From Parus major (Eukaryota; Chordata; Aves; Passeriformes; Paridae): DNA of 64,000 nucleotides. A program made the position numbers and the translations under genes. The stretch is from positions 19,447,420 to 19,511,419 of the forward strand of contig NC_031770.1 in assembly GCF_001522545.3 (NCBI RefSeq), given 5' to 3'. Under the pieces are notes generated by a model. It searched no databases. It worked only from the letters and a program-made list of their open reading frames with translations, and was not told the DNA's origin. Of the stretch, positions 9,915-22,343 are shown piece by piece (the stretch's first letter is position 1; each line of letters begins with the position of its first letter).

Positions 9915-12900
9915 AAAATGGCCAAAAGTTTTGCATAGGGGCAGATTGCAGTGGCTATAAACACTCATCCACACTCCATGTTTTTTAAATCTCTCATTAC
10001 AATATTGTATCAACTGCTGTGATAGATGGACATTAATTTCTTTGGTGCAGCTATAAATCACTCTTTTTATAACACTGAGAACGCTTCATTCCCTGCTGCC
10101 TTCTTATGTAGGTCCTAAGTTTTCTAATTGAAGAGGATTTTATGTTTCCTCATCTCTCTCTCTAATTTGGGTGATATCTGTGGTGTGGGTTTGTGGTTCA
10201 TCATTATTTCATCACAGCGTTTTGGAGCTACCCAAAGTTTTGAAATAAAAAGGAAAAGGTAACAGGGGAAAATTGATCCACCTATAACAGAAGCTGGAAG
10301 AGACCATGTAGAAAAAGTGCCACAGGTCTTTCACAGAATACATTCAAACAATATTCTGCTTCTTTCTCCGGATTTCTCTGTGTCTTTTTCAGATGCAGAT
10401 TTCTTTGTCTTTGATTAGCAATGAGTTTCTGACTGGTATTTAAGGGAAGAAACTTAGAGTGCAGGTGTTGCACAAGCCATACATGCTCTGCCTTGAAAAA
10501 CCTGTCAGCGGTTTGCAAACATGAATACAACAGAAGGGATGTCTGAGAGGTGGGTCAGAAGTTAACAGGATTTTGCCCTACTATGGAAACTTAAGCCTCA
10601 GATCGGAAAGTGTTTATGTGATATCACAGTTTGAGTGACAACTGTCAATAGGTGTTGGATGGAGGTGAGGTCAGTATAGATTTTTTTCAAATGCTGTCTG
10701 CTGGTATTGCCTGTCATGAGATAGCTGTCATTTCCAAATCACTCCATACATTCCATAAATGTAAGGCATCAGCATGCTGGCAGAAACACTGAGGCAGCAA
10801 CTGTTACGAATTTATTTCATAGCGACGGTGGTATTCTTCAAACTGTAGTGAATGTAAATTTTCTACACTTATAAAATATTTGGGGGGACCCATAGATTTA
10901 GTAAAAGCATTAATTAAGGTATTTTACTTAAATTTGTGTGTGTTTGGTAAATTTATGGTGGGCAAATCGGTTCTAAGACTTTTAATTAAGTATCCAAATG
11001 TATTTTATGTTTCTTTTAATGGACAGAAAATGACTTTTGCTCAAACGGATTTCATTGTACAGTGTTATGCATTTTTCATCTGATGTGGGGAAAAAATCAA
11101 TTATTTTAAGAGTTCTGTTCTTCTGGCAGTTCATTTAAGTGAATTCTTACTGTGTTAAATGATCATCAGTATTTTCTTTTTACGTAGCAACTCTTGTAAA
11201 AGTATTGTAATGCACACAAAGAAGTGTAATTTGCCATCACGTAGAGAACATTAGTCTTGTGCCTTTTATGGACTCATGAAGCTCTCAGTTTCAGCCACAG
11301 TGCTTTAATTTCTATTTGGGTAAAGTTTGTGGGGAAATGAAAATGAAAGATTAAGTAATAGAAAATTGTTCACAGATTTGAATATATCTTTTATTTATTG
11401 CAGCTAAGGGGCTGTAATTCTGATGAACCCATTTGTCTCACTGTAGTTCCAACAAGTCCAGTAGAATAAGTGATTAATTGCTTCCATCTGACCTCAGAAT
11501 CAGGTACGCAATAGTTACTATGTACTTTGGGTTATGCAGAAATATTTGTGTTGAAAGTAACACCTAGGTAAATGCAATAAAACTTGAAAGAAAATTAAAT
11601 CTTTGTTGCTACTGAATTATGGTTTTGACAAACACATGAGTAAAAGATTAATTTGACATTTTGTCTAAGATTCTGAATTTTATCTTCCAAAACCACAGAA
11701 AGAAGTTGGAGCTTCTTATCTCACTCTGGATTTCTTAGCTCAGGGGCTGTTGCAGATGGTTGGTTTCATCAAATCATATGTTACTTGATGTTTGCCCTGG
11801 GGTGAGGGTCTACAACTCTAAGAAAAATGTTTTTAGAACAATAACATGTTTTTCAACTGCCTTCACAACTACAAAATGAGAAAGGTAATTCCTAACAATG
11901 ACAAACACAGCAAGCTGCAGTAAGTCTTACATGTGTGCGTGCAAAGTATTCTTCTAACATGGAAACATCTCAGTTATAAGCACACCAAGTTTTACATCCT
12001 GCTGACTATCTTTGGTTTGTTATTAAACTTTGTATTTGCAGTAATTATACTATTATAAGGCATTTTAGCAGGAGTGAGCCTTTTTAAAAATATTTAAAGC
12101 AATTTTCCAAACATGAAAATAAGTTGGAGACATGAATTTTTAATGTATTTCCAAGATAGTGTTTTCAGAACTTTGAGTCACTCTTCCTAATCCTAATTTT
12201 CTGTGAACAGTCACAAACAAAATGTTGGGTACACAACAGCAGTCCCTTTAGAATAAAAGTACTGCTACATATGTAGAAATTCGGAGGTTGGGTTTCTTGT
12301 TTTGTTTGGCTTTTGCTTTTAAAAAGATGCAGAACTCTGGCTTGGGTATGGTGCAGGTTCTTTCAGGTTTTATTTTACAATGTTTACACTGGAGCAGCTG
12401 AGGAAGAAGCAGATGTCCAAGGGTTGCAGGCTCAAGTGGCCTCATGATTCATGGAGAGGTGGGGTCAGATGTTCCTGTCCCAGTGATTCATCCCTCCTCT
12501 GTCCTGGCAACCCACTCTGTGGCATGGCCAGAGCTGAGGGCCTGGTACCATGGTTTAAATCATTATTGATTTCAGTTTACATGAATATCCCTGGCTGTGA
12601 ACTGCTGTGGCTGAGGGCTCTGATTCACGGTCTCTGTCAGGCTCAGAAGTGGTGTCTGAGGAGCTTTCTGAGCACAACAGCCTCTTTACCAAGTGCCATA
12701 CAAATTGGGTCTCAGATCCTGGATTACTTTGCTACCCTTTTTGTGTTCTGCTCAGTATTTGAATGATGGAGTATAAAACAGACAAAAAAATACAGTTGAA
12801 AAACTGTTTGAAATAAAGATCTCACAGAGCAGAAAACATTCATATAATGAGAAAAAAAACCAAAACAGGGCAACAGGCATGTGTTCAAACCCTTGATCAT

Positions 12901-13082
12901 TTCAAGAAACTGCAGTTACTTTTTTGTAAGCTCTTGTAAATGCTAGAAATATTCTGGTGGAAGAACCTTACTTACATCTTGGTGGGAAAAAATAAAATGG
13001 CAGAAGAAATTATTTTTTCATGGAAGATCAGAAATTTTATTCTGCCAGGTTCTTCCTATGGTCAAGAAGATTTTTCTTTCAG
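9915..13082. other. Unique non-coding sequence, no gene supported
   Basis: The perfect palindrome TTAATTAA occurs twice, at 10910-10917 and 10982-10989, in an AT-rich block (10850-11130) that could be a homeodomain-binding element. Two open frames stand out: minus 10282-10530 (82 codons, Lys/Gln-rich middle) and plus 12380-12766 (128 codons). Neither shows a domain, and neither has convincing splice or promoter context. Confidence 0.4.
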
Positions 13083-13271
13083 CAGAAAGGGATTCAGACA
13101 AACTTTGCAAAAGTATATGCCTAAAAGTCATGACGGCCACTGTCTAACAGAAATAAGTGTGTGCTGGGGGAGGATTGTTTTTGCAAACCAGTCTTTTATT
13201 GAGTCCAAGAGTCCAGGGTCCATCAATCTAGTAGTGGTGACAATCTCACCTGTCCATAAAACCACATACAG
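13083..13271 (+). CDS. Candidate internal exon, product unknown
   Basis: A strong acceptor ('gatttttctttcag', AG at 13081-13082) and an acceptable donor ('catacag|gtaaaa', GT at 13272-13273) bound 189 nt, an exact multiple of three. One phase is open throughout, with codons starting at 13084, giving 62 complete residues and a phase 2-2 exon. The translation contains 'KYMPKSHDGHCLTEISVCWG' and then a Val-rich end, 'SINLVVVTISPV'. I recognise no family. An open frame of this length between splice-like sites can occur by chance, and no partner exon was identified. It could equally be a non-coding or cryptic exon. Confidence 0.17.
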
Positions 13272-13879
13272 GTAAAATAAGTAGATGGCAGCAACCTGCT
13301 GAGTAGATTAGATAGAATATGGACCCTTAGATTTGTGCAAAGGTTGTGATATCTTCTAGACTGAGCTGAAGATTCAAAGGGATTTTTTCCAGATTTGTTA
13401 TTTCTCCATGACAACACCTCACAATTCCAGCTACCCAGAATTCATGTGCCTTCCAAACTACAGTGAGCAAACAAAACAAAATTTGTTTTGCCATGTCCCC
13501 CTGGCACCCCACACATCTTAAAAGGACAATTCTTCAGTGCCCAGGCAGAAAAGTTTGTATATTTGATTATTAGCCTTTTTAGACAGCTATTTAAGATGAT
13601 TCCATATTCTTTCATTACATAGGATGAATTTGCAACCCGACAGACCACTCTTAGTCATGGCTGTATGATGGCCAGTGCACCTGAGCAGACAAGAAATTGG
13701 ATTATACCTCAGGCTTCCGTTTCCTCCTTTGCTCTGGGGCAGAACCTTTCTCACCTCCTGCGAATTTCTCTGTTCCCGTCGTGCTGGGCCTTTCAGTCGG
13801 CATGCAAAGAGGTGCAAACCCAGGCTGTGCCCATACTTCTTCCCTTCCCATGGATTTCCTCTGCCTCTTTCTGTCCCTC
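13272..13879. other. Unique sequence between candidate exon and old CR1
   Basis: Several overlapping frames on both strands stay open between 13587 and 13944. All phases are affected, so this reflects low stop density in a C-rich patch rather than coding. No other structure is seen. Confidence 0.4.
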
Positions 13880-14400
13880 TGAGACCACCTGGAAACAGTC
13901 CAAAGGAGAACAGTAAGGCTGTCAAAATTATTTTAACAAAATAAGGCCTAAATTAGAGGAGTGTAAGAGTTGTGTGGTTTAGTAGAGCAAAGAGAATGGG
14001 AAATGGAGGAGCAAAGGCAGGATGTGGTAGCAGTCTTCAAATCTTTAAAAGCCTGCAGCAGAGGTTGAGTCTGTAAATTACCTGGGTTTTTTCTCAGGTC
14101 TACAACAGGTGAGAGGCAGTGGTTAAAGTGCAATAAGACTTCAGAAAAGCTGTCTCATGTTTAAGGTAGTTGGGCAGTGGGACAAACAGGCTGTAGCATC
14201 CCCATCGTTGAATGCTGTTACCAAGATTTCTGGACGTTCTTCTGTCAGCAACAGATGATTCTGCTTTGGGGCAAAGGAATGGAGAAAGTGATCTTTTGGG
14301 AAGGTCCTGACTTGTTCTAATCCAGCAAATGAGGTCAGGAAGGGGGTTGGAACAGGGGGTTGATATGGCAGGGCCATGCGCAGAGTAAGATGCAACTAGG
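13880..14400 (+). mobile_element. Old, highly diverged CR1-type LINE relic
   Basis: Blocks typical of ancient amniote CR1 3' ends occur in order. These are 'ccacctggaaacagtccaaa' with 'gagaacagtaaggctgt', 'gtagcagtcttcaaatctt' with 'taaaagcctgc', 'gggcagtgggacaaacagg', 'ctgtagcatccccatcgttg', and 'ctggacgttcttctgtcagc'. It is far more diverged than the other copies here and lacks the young-type tail, so it probably predates them. The boundaries are approximate. Confidence 0.55.
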
Positions 14401-15108
14401 CTGCATGGAGATCAGTATTGTTGATAATTCAAGTATGCAATAAGCCTGTGCAAAATACTGGTTGGGCATCATGTGTCTTTACAGTCACATTTCTGTCCTG
14501 ATACTAATGTCACTCATCATTAGGGAAAGGGCAAGAAGATGTAATTTCTTTCATTCTTGTAATGCAACTATTAGATGTGAGAATTGCAGCCCACAGCTTC
14601 CACATTTCTAACCTGCTACTGCACTTCATGTGGAGGTATCCTTGACCCCCCTGGAATGGGTTGGTGACTTCCTGCATTCTTAGTGGTATCTTGACCTGCT
14701 TTAGACTTGCATCTTATTTACGGGTTTATTTCAAAGTGCTGGTTTTGATGTACAAAGCTGGTTTTGGATTTGATCTTGTATATCTCTGAAATTACCTGTC
14801 TTTTGTGTTTTGCTTCAAGAGTTCAAATTACCTAGAAATTTTTAAGTTAAGGTGCCTTAAGCCCTACACCATAAGATGCTGATGGTAGGTTACACTGGCT
14901 GTGTAATACCTTTCCTCGGTCTGTGTTGCTCTTCTGGATACCTTTTCTTTTTTACTGTAAAGCAAAATAGATGCACAGAGGAGCTCTGTTTTATTTTCTT
15001 TGATTAACCTGAAATCTGCCTCCATGTCAGATGAATTCAGGCAGCTGCTTTGGTTAGGTTTTTGCATTTTATTGTAAACACATTCTTAAACATTCCATGT
15101 GACTCATT
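14401..15108. other. Unique non-coding sequence
   Basis: The minus frame at 14864-15067 stays open for 67 codons and includes a possible donor ('aaaag|gtatcc'), but it lacks a good acceptor. No feature is supported. Confidence 0.45.
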
Positions 15109-15154
15109 AAGTAAATAAGAGTAAATGGACTAATCAAGTAAATAGGACTAGTCA
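15109..15154 (+). repeat. Short imperfect tandem repeat
   Basis: Three related units follow each other: 'aagtaaataaga', 'gtaaatggactaatca' and 'agtaaataggactagtca'. The last two differ by a few bases. This is a small diverged slippage product. Confidence 0.7.
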
Positions 15155-18100
15155 TGTTGTAGGTAGCAGTACACTGTCTCATAGTGTTTGTTGGAGTTTT
15201 GAAATCTCTTTGTAGTGTCACCTGAAATCTTTACCTGGACATTTAAACATAACCTTTTCTCATGGACAATTGGAATAGAGCACTGCCAGCAGCAGGTGTT
15301 AGAATGCACTAGGAAGCCAAGCAGCATTACACATGATGGTGGTTTACAGATTTTTTCAGTTGCCTGAGTTTCTGAAATGAGCCAATTTACTGTTGGCTAA
15401 AAGCTGAAAGGCTCATCCACATCACGAGAAGATAATTCCTCTGTCCTGGGACTGGAGGTCTCTGAAGAGGAGCAATGTCAGGAATACTCACATGGTGTGC
15501 GTAAGGCAGTGCTTCTCCAGGAGCAGATTTATAATTTACCTATTCTAGCCCTAGGCTTTGAGGATGAAAAGTTCTCCACAGCAGTGGAGTTTCATTATGG
15601 AAATAGAACAAAGTATTTGCTGATTAGTGACGTTCTTTGGGTGTGTTTATTTACTGGTGGCACACCTTTCTTCTCTTGAGGAATGACAGTGCTTTCTGGA
15701 GTCTTGCTGCAGCCATGCTGCTTCCCAGGGGCTGCTCCAGCCATTCATTTCACTGGCTCTTTAAGGAAGTTTTATGTATTGGTCTGAGGAGCTGGTGATG
15801 ACAGGGATTTTTTTTTAAAAAATGCATACCAGAAAATGTTTACTGCCAACTCTAAAGTTGAAAAAGGTTTGTTCCAGTGTCATTTATTTTTAAGGGGGAA
15901 AGGGAAACAAAACCTTCAGCTAAATTCATATGTCCTGGAGCTGCTATTATTTTATAGACTATTTTAATCTCAGCACAGCACATTCCTTAGGTTTTTCCCT
16001 GGGCAGTTTTTGTTTTTTAACAATGTGAATTACTCCAGACAAAAAGAGTGACATCCTTGCAATTGCAGCTCTTCTGCATGTTTTGGGATATATTTGCTTG
16101 AATAAAAACAGGAATTAGAAAAAAAATAAATATTGAAACAGATTAAGGATTTCAGAACTTGTTCTTCTTGAATATTCATATTGACAAGAACTCTACCATG
16201 CTAATACATATCAATTGTCTTTTTTTTTTTTCTAGTTTTTCAGTCTTTGATCCTTTTGTTTGGGCGTTCTCTTAGATTACATATTCTCCAAGCTGCAAAT
16301 GTTAACAAACTTGCACAGGAGAAAATAGAACAAGTAAAAATGAAGAAGGGGAAAAAAAAAAATCCTTTCCTGTCTCTACAGCTGGCAAGGACCCCTAAAC
16401 AGCAGGACCAAGCTGTTCTTCTCTGTGTGAGAGGAATAACTTGATGGCTAGTTCAGATTCAGCAAGACAGTTTAAGCAATGCTCCCAAACCGCTTTGATG
16501 TAACAGTTCTTCATTACCAAAAAGAAAAGGCGGCAATCTACTGCTCTGGCTTCTGGCACGTGTTAACCAGCCAGGCCATGTGGGGAAGGAGCAGGGTAGA
16601 GTTGGGGAAGACTGGCAGAGCCAGTTGTGCTATCGTTGCTCCTGTCGCTTCCCATGTGCCTGGAAAGGGTCCAGAAACATGCAAGAAACATCTGACCTCA
16701 AGATATCAATGAGCACTTCAAAGTGCCGATCTGTTCATTCATTCTGACTGTCATCGTGGCCAAGGCATTGGGAAGATGACAAACCTGATCAGGACCATGC
16801 TGTGTATGTTCTCTGAGATAAGGCAAATGGGAAAGCTGCATAATTGTGCTGACAACAGTGATAAACCTTGCTCCTCCCATGCTAATAATATTGTGACTGA
16901 ATAATGGAATTCATACCAAATTCATGCTCGCTTTAGACACTCAGAATTGGATTAAAAATGCTATTTAACAGTTAAATGCAGCCAATTCCTGTTTTTTTCA
17001 AACTGATAATTCGAGTAAGATGTGGCCAGTTAACACTGGGGGGGCAGGGAAGACTCTCTGTGTTTGAGTTGTTTTCTCACCCATGTTAGAAAAGCCCAGG
17101 TAAATTTCGCATAGTTTTATGACACTCTTAAATCGCAGGTGTGACCATTCTGGCCAAGAAAATACAGGCAGAGAAAAAGCTGAACATCTTGGTAATGGTT
17201 GAGGATATGCATAAAACCAAACTGTTCTTGCCTTGTCTCTAAAATACCAACTTCTCAACAGTTTTACAGAACTTTTGAAAAGCTCTCAGAGTGAAAACTT
17301 CAGTGTTTGAGGAGACCTAGCATCATAACATCAACTGCATGGGTTCTGGTGGCTGCTCTTGGTATGATTCAGCAGTGTATGGGCAGCATTTTTGAGCTTT
17401 TTCTGGTGCACTGGATGAAAGGAGACAACTTTTTGTTCAAGCCTTGTTAAGTTTGCTGCTGCTAGGAAGAGAATTAAATGGGTAATGTGAGTTTTGCTCA
17501 AGGCCAGAGCCCTTGATAGAGTAAATCAGCTCCCTGTATTGCAATGACTAATACCATTGATTATCACCAGCTGAGAAGTGGGCCCCAAAGAGTATAAAAC
17601 AATAGTGAATTAGAATGAGCAATCTATTTTCATATATCCAGAATGATTATGTCTCTCTAGAGATGGAGCCAGGCAGAGTTACAGTCAATTATCACTAGTT
17701 CCTTTTCATTGGAAAAATAAGATAGAAATTGTTACATCCATACATCTTTGTGCTTTTTTGTATCAATACTGTTTGTAGCTTAAAACTAACAGATACTCTG
17801 GAAATCAAAATGCTATCCACTTAGATAAACAATGTACACTTCTGTGCTTATATCATTAAATTCTTCTTTCCATTTATTTGCCATCGCATGCTTGATCTTT
17901 ATTTGTTTTCCTTAGAAATTCAGCCTTATTTACACTATTTTGTGCTTCTCATACCAATTTTTTTAAGTTACACCTGCAGATTTTTATCTGCTTTCCCTCA
18001 GCATAAAAGCCTTGGGATCAGCACTTTTCCATTCTCCCATGAAAAGTGATGAGGTCTTGCAAGGGCTTAAGTCATATGATCTGTCTCATCACTGCCTCAA

Positions 18101-18159
18101 CCAGACACCAGGAGCAAGAGCATAAAGCCAGAGCTGTTTTGGCAGCACTTTCCTGAAGT
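15155..18159. other. Unique non-coding sequence
   Basis: At 16222-16235 a T-rich tract ends in 'tctag', an acceptor-like string. It is followed by a 65-codon open frame (16247-16444) with a Lys-rich middle, but no donor or family match supports an exon. At 16470-16900 the sequence has a CACGTG E-box, GATAAG and several CpGs, an unusual mix compared with its flanks. That part may be a regulatory element, though nothing proves it. Confidence 0.4.
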
Positions 18160-18380
18160 CCCCGTGCAGATGCTCCGCATGTTTCACAGTAGAATTAGTA
18201 ACAGCAATCATTGTCGAAGGCCGAAAATGTCCCTGTTAGGGACAGCTCCTGGCAGCGGGCGGTGACAAATCTGTTCCCTTCACCCAGCACCGTGAGATGT
18301 CCACGCGCCGCGAAGCCGCCGGTTCTGAGACACTAAATCACATCCTGGGAACAAGCACGACTTGGCCCTGGTACCCGAGG
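18160..18380. other. Isolated CpG-containing patch
   Basis: Within otherwise CpG-poor AT-rich DNA, this 220-bp patch contains more than a dozen CpG dinucleotides. Examples are 'gcgggcggtgac', 'cacgcgccgcgaagccgccgg' and 'cacgac'. It includes a 6-bp-arm inverted repeat, GTCCCT-GTT-AGGGAC, at 18229-18243. On the minus strand an acceptor-like 'gatttagtgtctcag' precedes a frame open for about 40 codons across the CpG cluster, so a short exon is possible. A small orphan CpG island, an enhancer or a conserved exon are the alternatives. Confidence 0.45.
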
Positions 18381-21301
18381 CTCTCCTTGCCTGACATATT
18401 ACACTGTCAGGCTTTACAAGGCACAGTAGATCTCTGCATTTGGACTCTGCTGAACACCCCACTCTCTCTCTTTAATTTGTCAGATGAAGTTCTCCGTATT
18501 CAGAGTACATGTAATCCTGATCTGTACATAGAGAATTTAGTAAGAGTTCACTTAAAATGTGTGGCTTGAATAGATAAGTAGCCTTTTCTGAAGCGTTCTG
18601 TGATGAATTTTAAACAGTGGCACTGACTTGTACTGTTTGAAATAAATTTGAAATTCCTTCTTCCACCTGAAACAAAAAATGGCTCAATAACTGTTTGCAA
18701 CTCCAGGTAGCATCCTTAAAAGTACTGCTTTCAGTATGAAGTTGGATATCTTGCACGTAACAATTCCACTTTAAATTTCTCAGCCTCAGCTAGGGGAAGG
18801 AATTTTATTTATTTCCCAGTAACAAAGTTTCTCTCAGATGATATAGCTAAACTGAATAGTTGATTTTTAGTGCACCACTGTCTCATCAAACCTAACTTCC
18901 AATCCAAAAGTGTCTGTTAATGCTCTCCATACGTTCAGCTCCAACCAGTATTCATATATAAAAATGGGTTTTTAAAAGGTTTACACTGTCAAAAGAACAG
19001 TGTTCAGAAAGTAATTTTTTGTTTTCCAGTGTGCCAGTGATAGCTTTAGCACATGTTCAAAACAATTAAGTATTTTAGATGACATTTTTATGACTGGGCT
19101 TTAAAAGACAACGTGTGCCTTACTGTTGCTTATATAGATTTTGCTTTTCTGATTTATGGCAATCAGCCTGCAATGGAATTGGGAAGTCTACAATATTGGA
19201 AGTATTAAATATTTCAATATTTTATTCATTGAATCATGGCCTTACTTGGATGCAGGTTGTCGGTAACTGGAAGCTGCCAAAGCTGAAAATCTGTAGAAGG
19301 CAGTGGCATAGAGGCAAAACAGAGTGCAGTCTGTTTAGCCATAACCCAATGAAGACAGTGGAAGTGAATGCATTTGTGTATGGATGAGTTAGCTCTTGGG
19401 TCAGAAACCTTGATTTCCTGTATCTCTCTCCTTTTTTCCTGCCACATTGAGGGTAACAAATGGCACAATACAAGTTTAATTCATTCCGAACACAATGTGT
19501 GTGAGAAATGAAAAGGAACCTGAATACTGAAATCAAGATTTGACCATTTGACAGTAAAGCACTCAGTTTTACTAGCAAGATAGGGTTGCCTTGTTTGAAT
19601 AATAGTATCAGCTTTTCTTTGCAGTCAAGTGTCTTCCCCTTCCCGCCCAAATAATAGTAGTATTTAAAAAGTCAAATTTGGAGTTGTTTTTGGTACTGAT
19701 TGCACAAATTAGAAGGAGGAATTGGAGAAGCCCATCTCAGTCTTAACAAGTAATTATGCGCTTATTGACATTGAGCTGAACACAGATGATCTGCTCCTCA
19801 GCTCAGATTACAGCCCACATTCTTGGGGTTGACTCATGTAACCAGTGGGTTTGTTAGTTATGATCCATGGAGATTCTTCAGCTTTTCTCTCTATGTCCAT
19901 TCACAAGGACTATTCATCTTGGACAAGACTAGAGGGAAGGTCTAATTTCCAGAAATGTTTCACCTTTTATTATTTTTCCTTTTGCGGTTGTGGAGTTCTT
20001 TAGTTAGTGCTATTAGTAAGAAATTTTCAATGAAATGCTAATATTAAACAAAACTGGAAGGTATTAAGACTAAGAAAAGTAATTTAAAATAGCATAAATA
20101 ACCTCTAAATTACATGTAAATTTACATCTTTTATAGTCTTAACTGGAGAAGTCCTTCTCACCTTTGTTATAAAGGGGGAAATAACGAGGTATACAGTGCA
20201 TGACAGTTATTCTCTTTAATCAAACTGCAAACATCCCTAGCTGAGCACAATGAGCTCCTCTCTGCAGCTAGAGGTCCTTATAGAGCCTTGCCAGGGAGGT
20301 CAGAAGGTTTAAACATCAAGTGATCTTCCTCTTGGGCTGTTGTATTCCCTTCCTTGGCTGGATCAAAGGCCATCATGTTGCTGTTTCCTTTACATGTCGT
20401 CTGGTAAAGGAGGTCTTCATATAGCCCCTGAACTTATATTCATCTGAGAAAATAATAATCTCTACTTCAATATTTGCAAAGTAAGATTTTGATTTTTTTT
20501 TTATTTTAATCTTAAAAATCCTTGAAGAAATAAACCATAAAATCCCTCTGCAGCAGAAAAACTCAAAAGCTTGTAAATCCAGATTTTGGGAAACTTGCTG
20601 GATTCCTTTGCTCCCTGTAACTGGCAATACCATAACAATTTCACATAGAAATCTGCATGCCCTTTCTTACTTGGTTTCTGCATTACTTTTCAATAGCAGG
20701 GCTTGTTTCTCTATTATGTTCAGGTTTTGTTTTGGTTTTTTTTTTAGTTATAGAATAGAGACAGAGATGCAATCCACAGTGTGATATTGCTTCCCATTAC
20801 ATGATTGAAGTTTGTGTCTATTGGGGTATCAAAGTACAAAGTGAGATGAGAAATAATAAATTAAATTAAAGTTTAACTTTTTGTAATGGAACGGCTATAT
20901 TTTGCAAAATGTAGACTTAATGATTCTAGTGGAAGATGTTATCTGTAAGTTTTCCGGATAGTCAGGATTGTAGCCTATCCCCTTTTACTATCATGCCTTC
21001 AAAGTAATGCTGAATTTTGGCTGTACACCTTGATGAAGGCATCCAAAACTGTGACATGTTTCTCGCTCAGGCTTTTTCTGGTTTTGGTTTTTTTGTTTTT
21101 TTACGGCAAGACTCAGAACTTGTAATTCTAAAGAAATGTGGTCACCGTTAGTAGTATGGGCTAGGCACAGTAGAAGTGTGCAGGCAGCAGAAGACCTCAC
21201 TTTTAGTTTGATCTCACTATGGAACTGAGAGAAGGGGACCCGATAATCTTGTAATGTGAGAAGCTGAATTTCTGCCTTGCAGATGATTAATAAAGCTTGT
21301 A
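18381..21301. other. Unique non-coding sequence
   Basis: The longest open frame is minus 19234-19650 (138 codons). It is hydrophobic and Cys-scattered, has no recognisable domain and no promoter or splice context, so I do not call it a gene. A T-rich tract occurs near 20491-20508. No other structure is evident. Confidence 0.45.
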
Positions 21302-21432
21302 AAAGTTAGATTAGATTTTAGAAAAAAATCTTTACTGAAAGGATTTTCAAACACTGTAAGAGGCTGCACAGGGAAGTGGTTGTGCCACCATCCCTGGAGC
21401 TATTTAAAACATTGTATGCACCATGTGGCACA
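21302..21432 (+). mobile_element. CR1 LINE relic, short internal fragment
   Basis: 'ttagattagattttagaaa' corresponds to the CR1 'ttggatattaggaaa' block. It is followed by 'gaggctgcacagggaagtgg' and 'tgccaccatccctggagcta', then similarity fades after 'atgtggcac'. The terminal tail is missing, so this copy lost both ends. Confidence 0.8.
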
Positions 21433-22304
21433 AACTTCCTCTTGGCAACTAAAAGTTGTTTTCCACACCTCTGAAGTCCAACCCCCCCTTGGGACAGCGT
21501 CTCCCATCTATCCTTCTGAGCCTTTATTTTTGTTGTGAATGTCACTGCTTGATGAGGCATTGTGGCTGGTTGTTCCTGCATGTCATTTGACGACACATGT
21601 GTCTGTGCCTTCTCAGTGGAAGGGCCATGTCTTGAGAAATCACTGATCTCAGTTTGCCCTGTAAATTACTCCACAAGATTACTTTGTCCTGGACAGATTT
21701 CAGTATAGCTTATTGTTCTAGGCGCTTACCATGTTCAGTCTTAGGATAGACCAGAAACATTCAGGAAGTGTCGGCAGTAGAATTTACTAATACACTCACT
21801 AGTTCTAGTTAATTGGTAATCAGTTAACCTGAAGCAAAACAGTCTGTTACAGAAACACACTAAGCCAGTGCTTACTATAAGTTCCCAAGTGCTTTTTGTT
21901 GCTCTTTCTTCCTGAATACTTTGATTTCAGCAGAGAATTGAGTTAGAGCTGAGCATATTTGAAAATCCTAACTCACCTTTGAAATTTTCAGCCACTTTCT
22001 CCCTGTTGAATATTATAAGAAAGAATAAAAAGGAAATTTTTCCTGAAAGCTGTTGTGTCAGGCCTGCTGAATCATCATATTTTATAATGGAGGACATATT
22101 TTAAAATTTCAGGAAACTGTACTTTCTAGGGAAGTGAGTTAAGGCAATAGCTCACTTTTTTTGTCATTAATAATCTCATATTTGAAATTATTATAAATTT
22201 CTTGAGCTTGAAATAGTGTTAAAATGAGACCCTTCTGTGTCATTCTCATGGCTCTTACTGAAAAATATACTCCAGATGAACAGTATATATTTCTATTTTT
22301 ATAG
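21433..22304. other. Unique AT-rich non-coding sequence
   Basis: The stretch around 22110-22300 is strongly AT-rich with 'attaataatctc' and 'attattataaat' strings. No gene or repeat was recognised. Confidence 0.5.
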
Positions 22305-22343
22305 GGTTTAGTGTTAAAAGACTTATTGCAATTATTATATCAG
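22305..22343 (+). other. Candidate 39-nt mini-exon
   Basis: An acceptor 'atttctatttttatag' ends at 22304 and a near-perfect donor 'cag|gtaagt' begins at 22344. The 39 nt between them are a multiple of three and open in two of three phases: one phase reads GLVLKDLLQLLYQ, the next FSVKRLIAIIIS. No protein was recognised. A coding micro-exon, a non-coding RNA exon or chance are all possible. Confidence 0.2.

Noticed and set aside
12380..12766. 128-codon plus-strand open frame
   Set aside because: No domain, no splice or promoter context, and residue use is like random translation.
16247..16444. Open frame after an acceptor-like T-rich tract
   Set aside because: No donor, Lys-rich region caused by an A run, no family match.
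18283..18302. Partial match to the REST/NRSF silencer motif
   Set aside because: Only the left half fits, and key bases in the right half differ.
19234..19650. 138-codon minus-strand open frame
   Set aside because: Hydrophobic, no recognisable family, overlapping frames also open, and no transcript signals.
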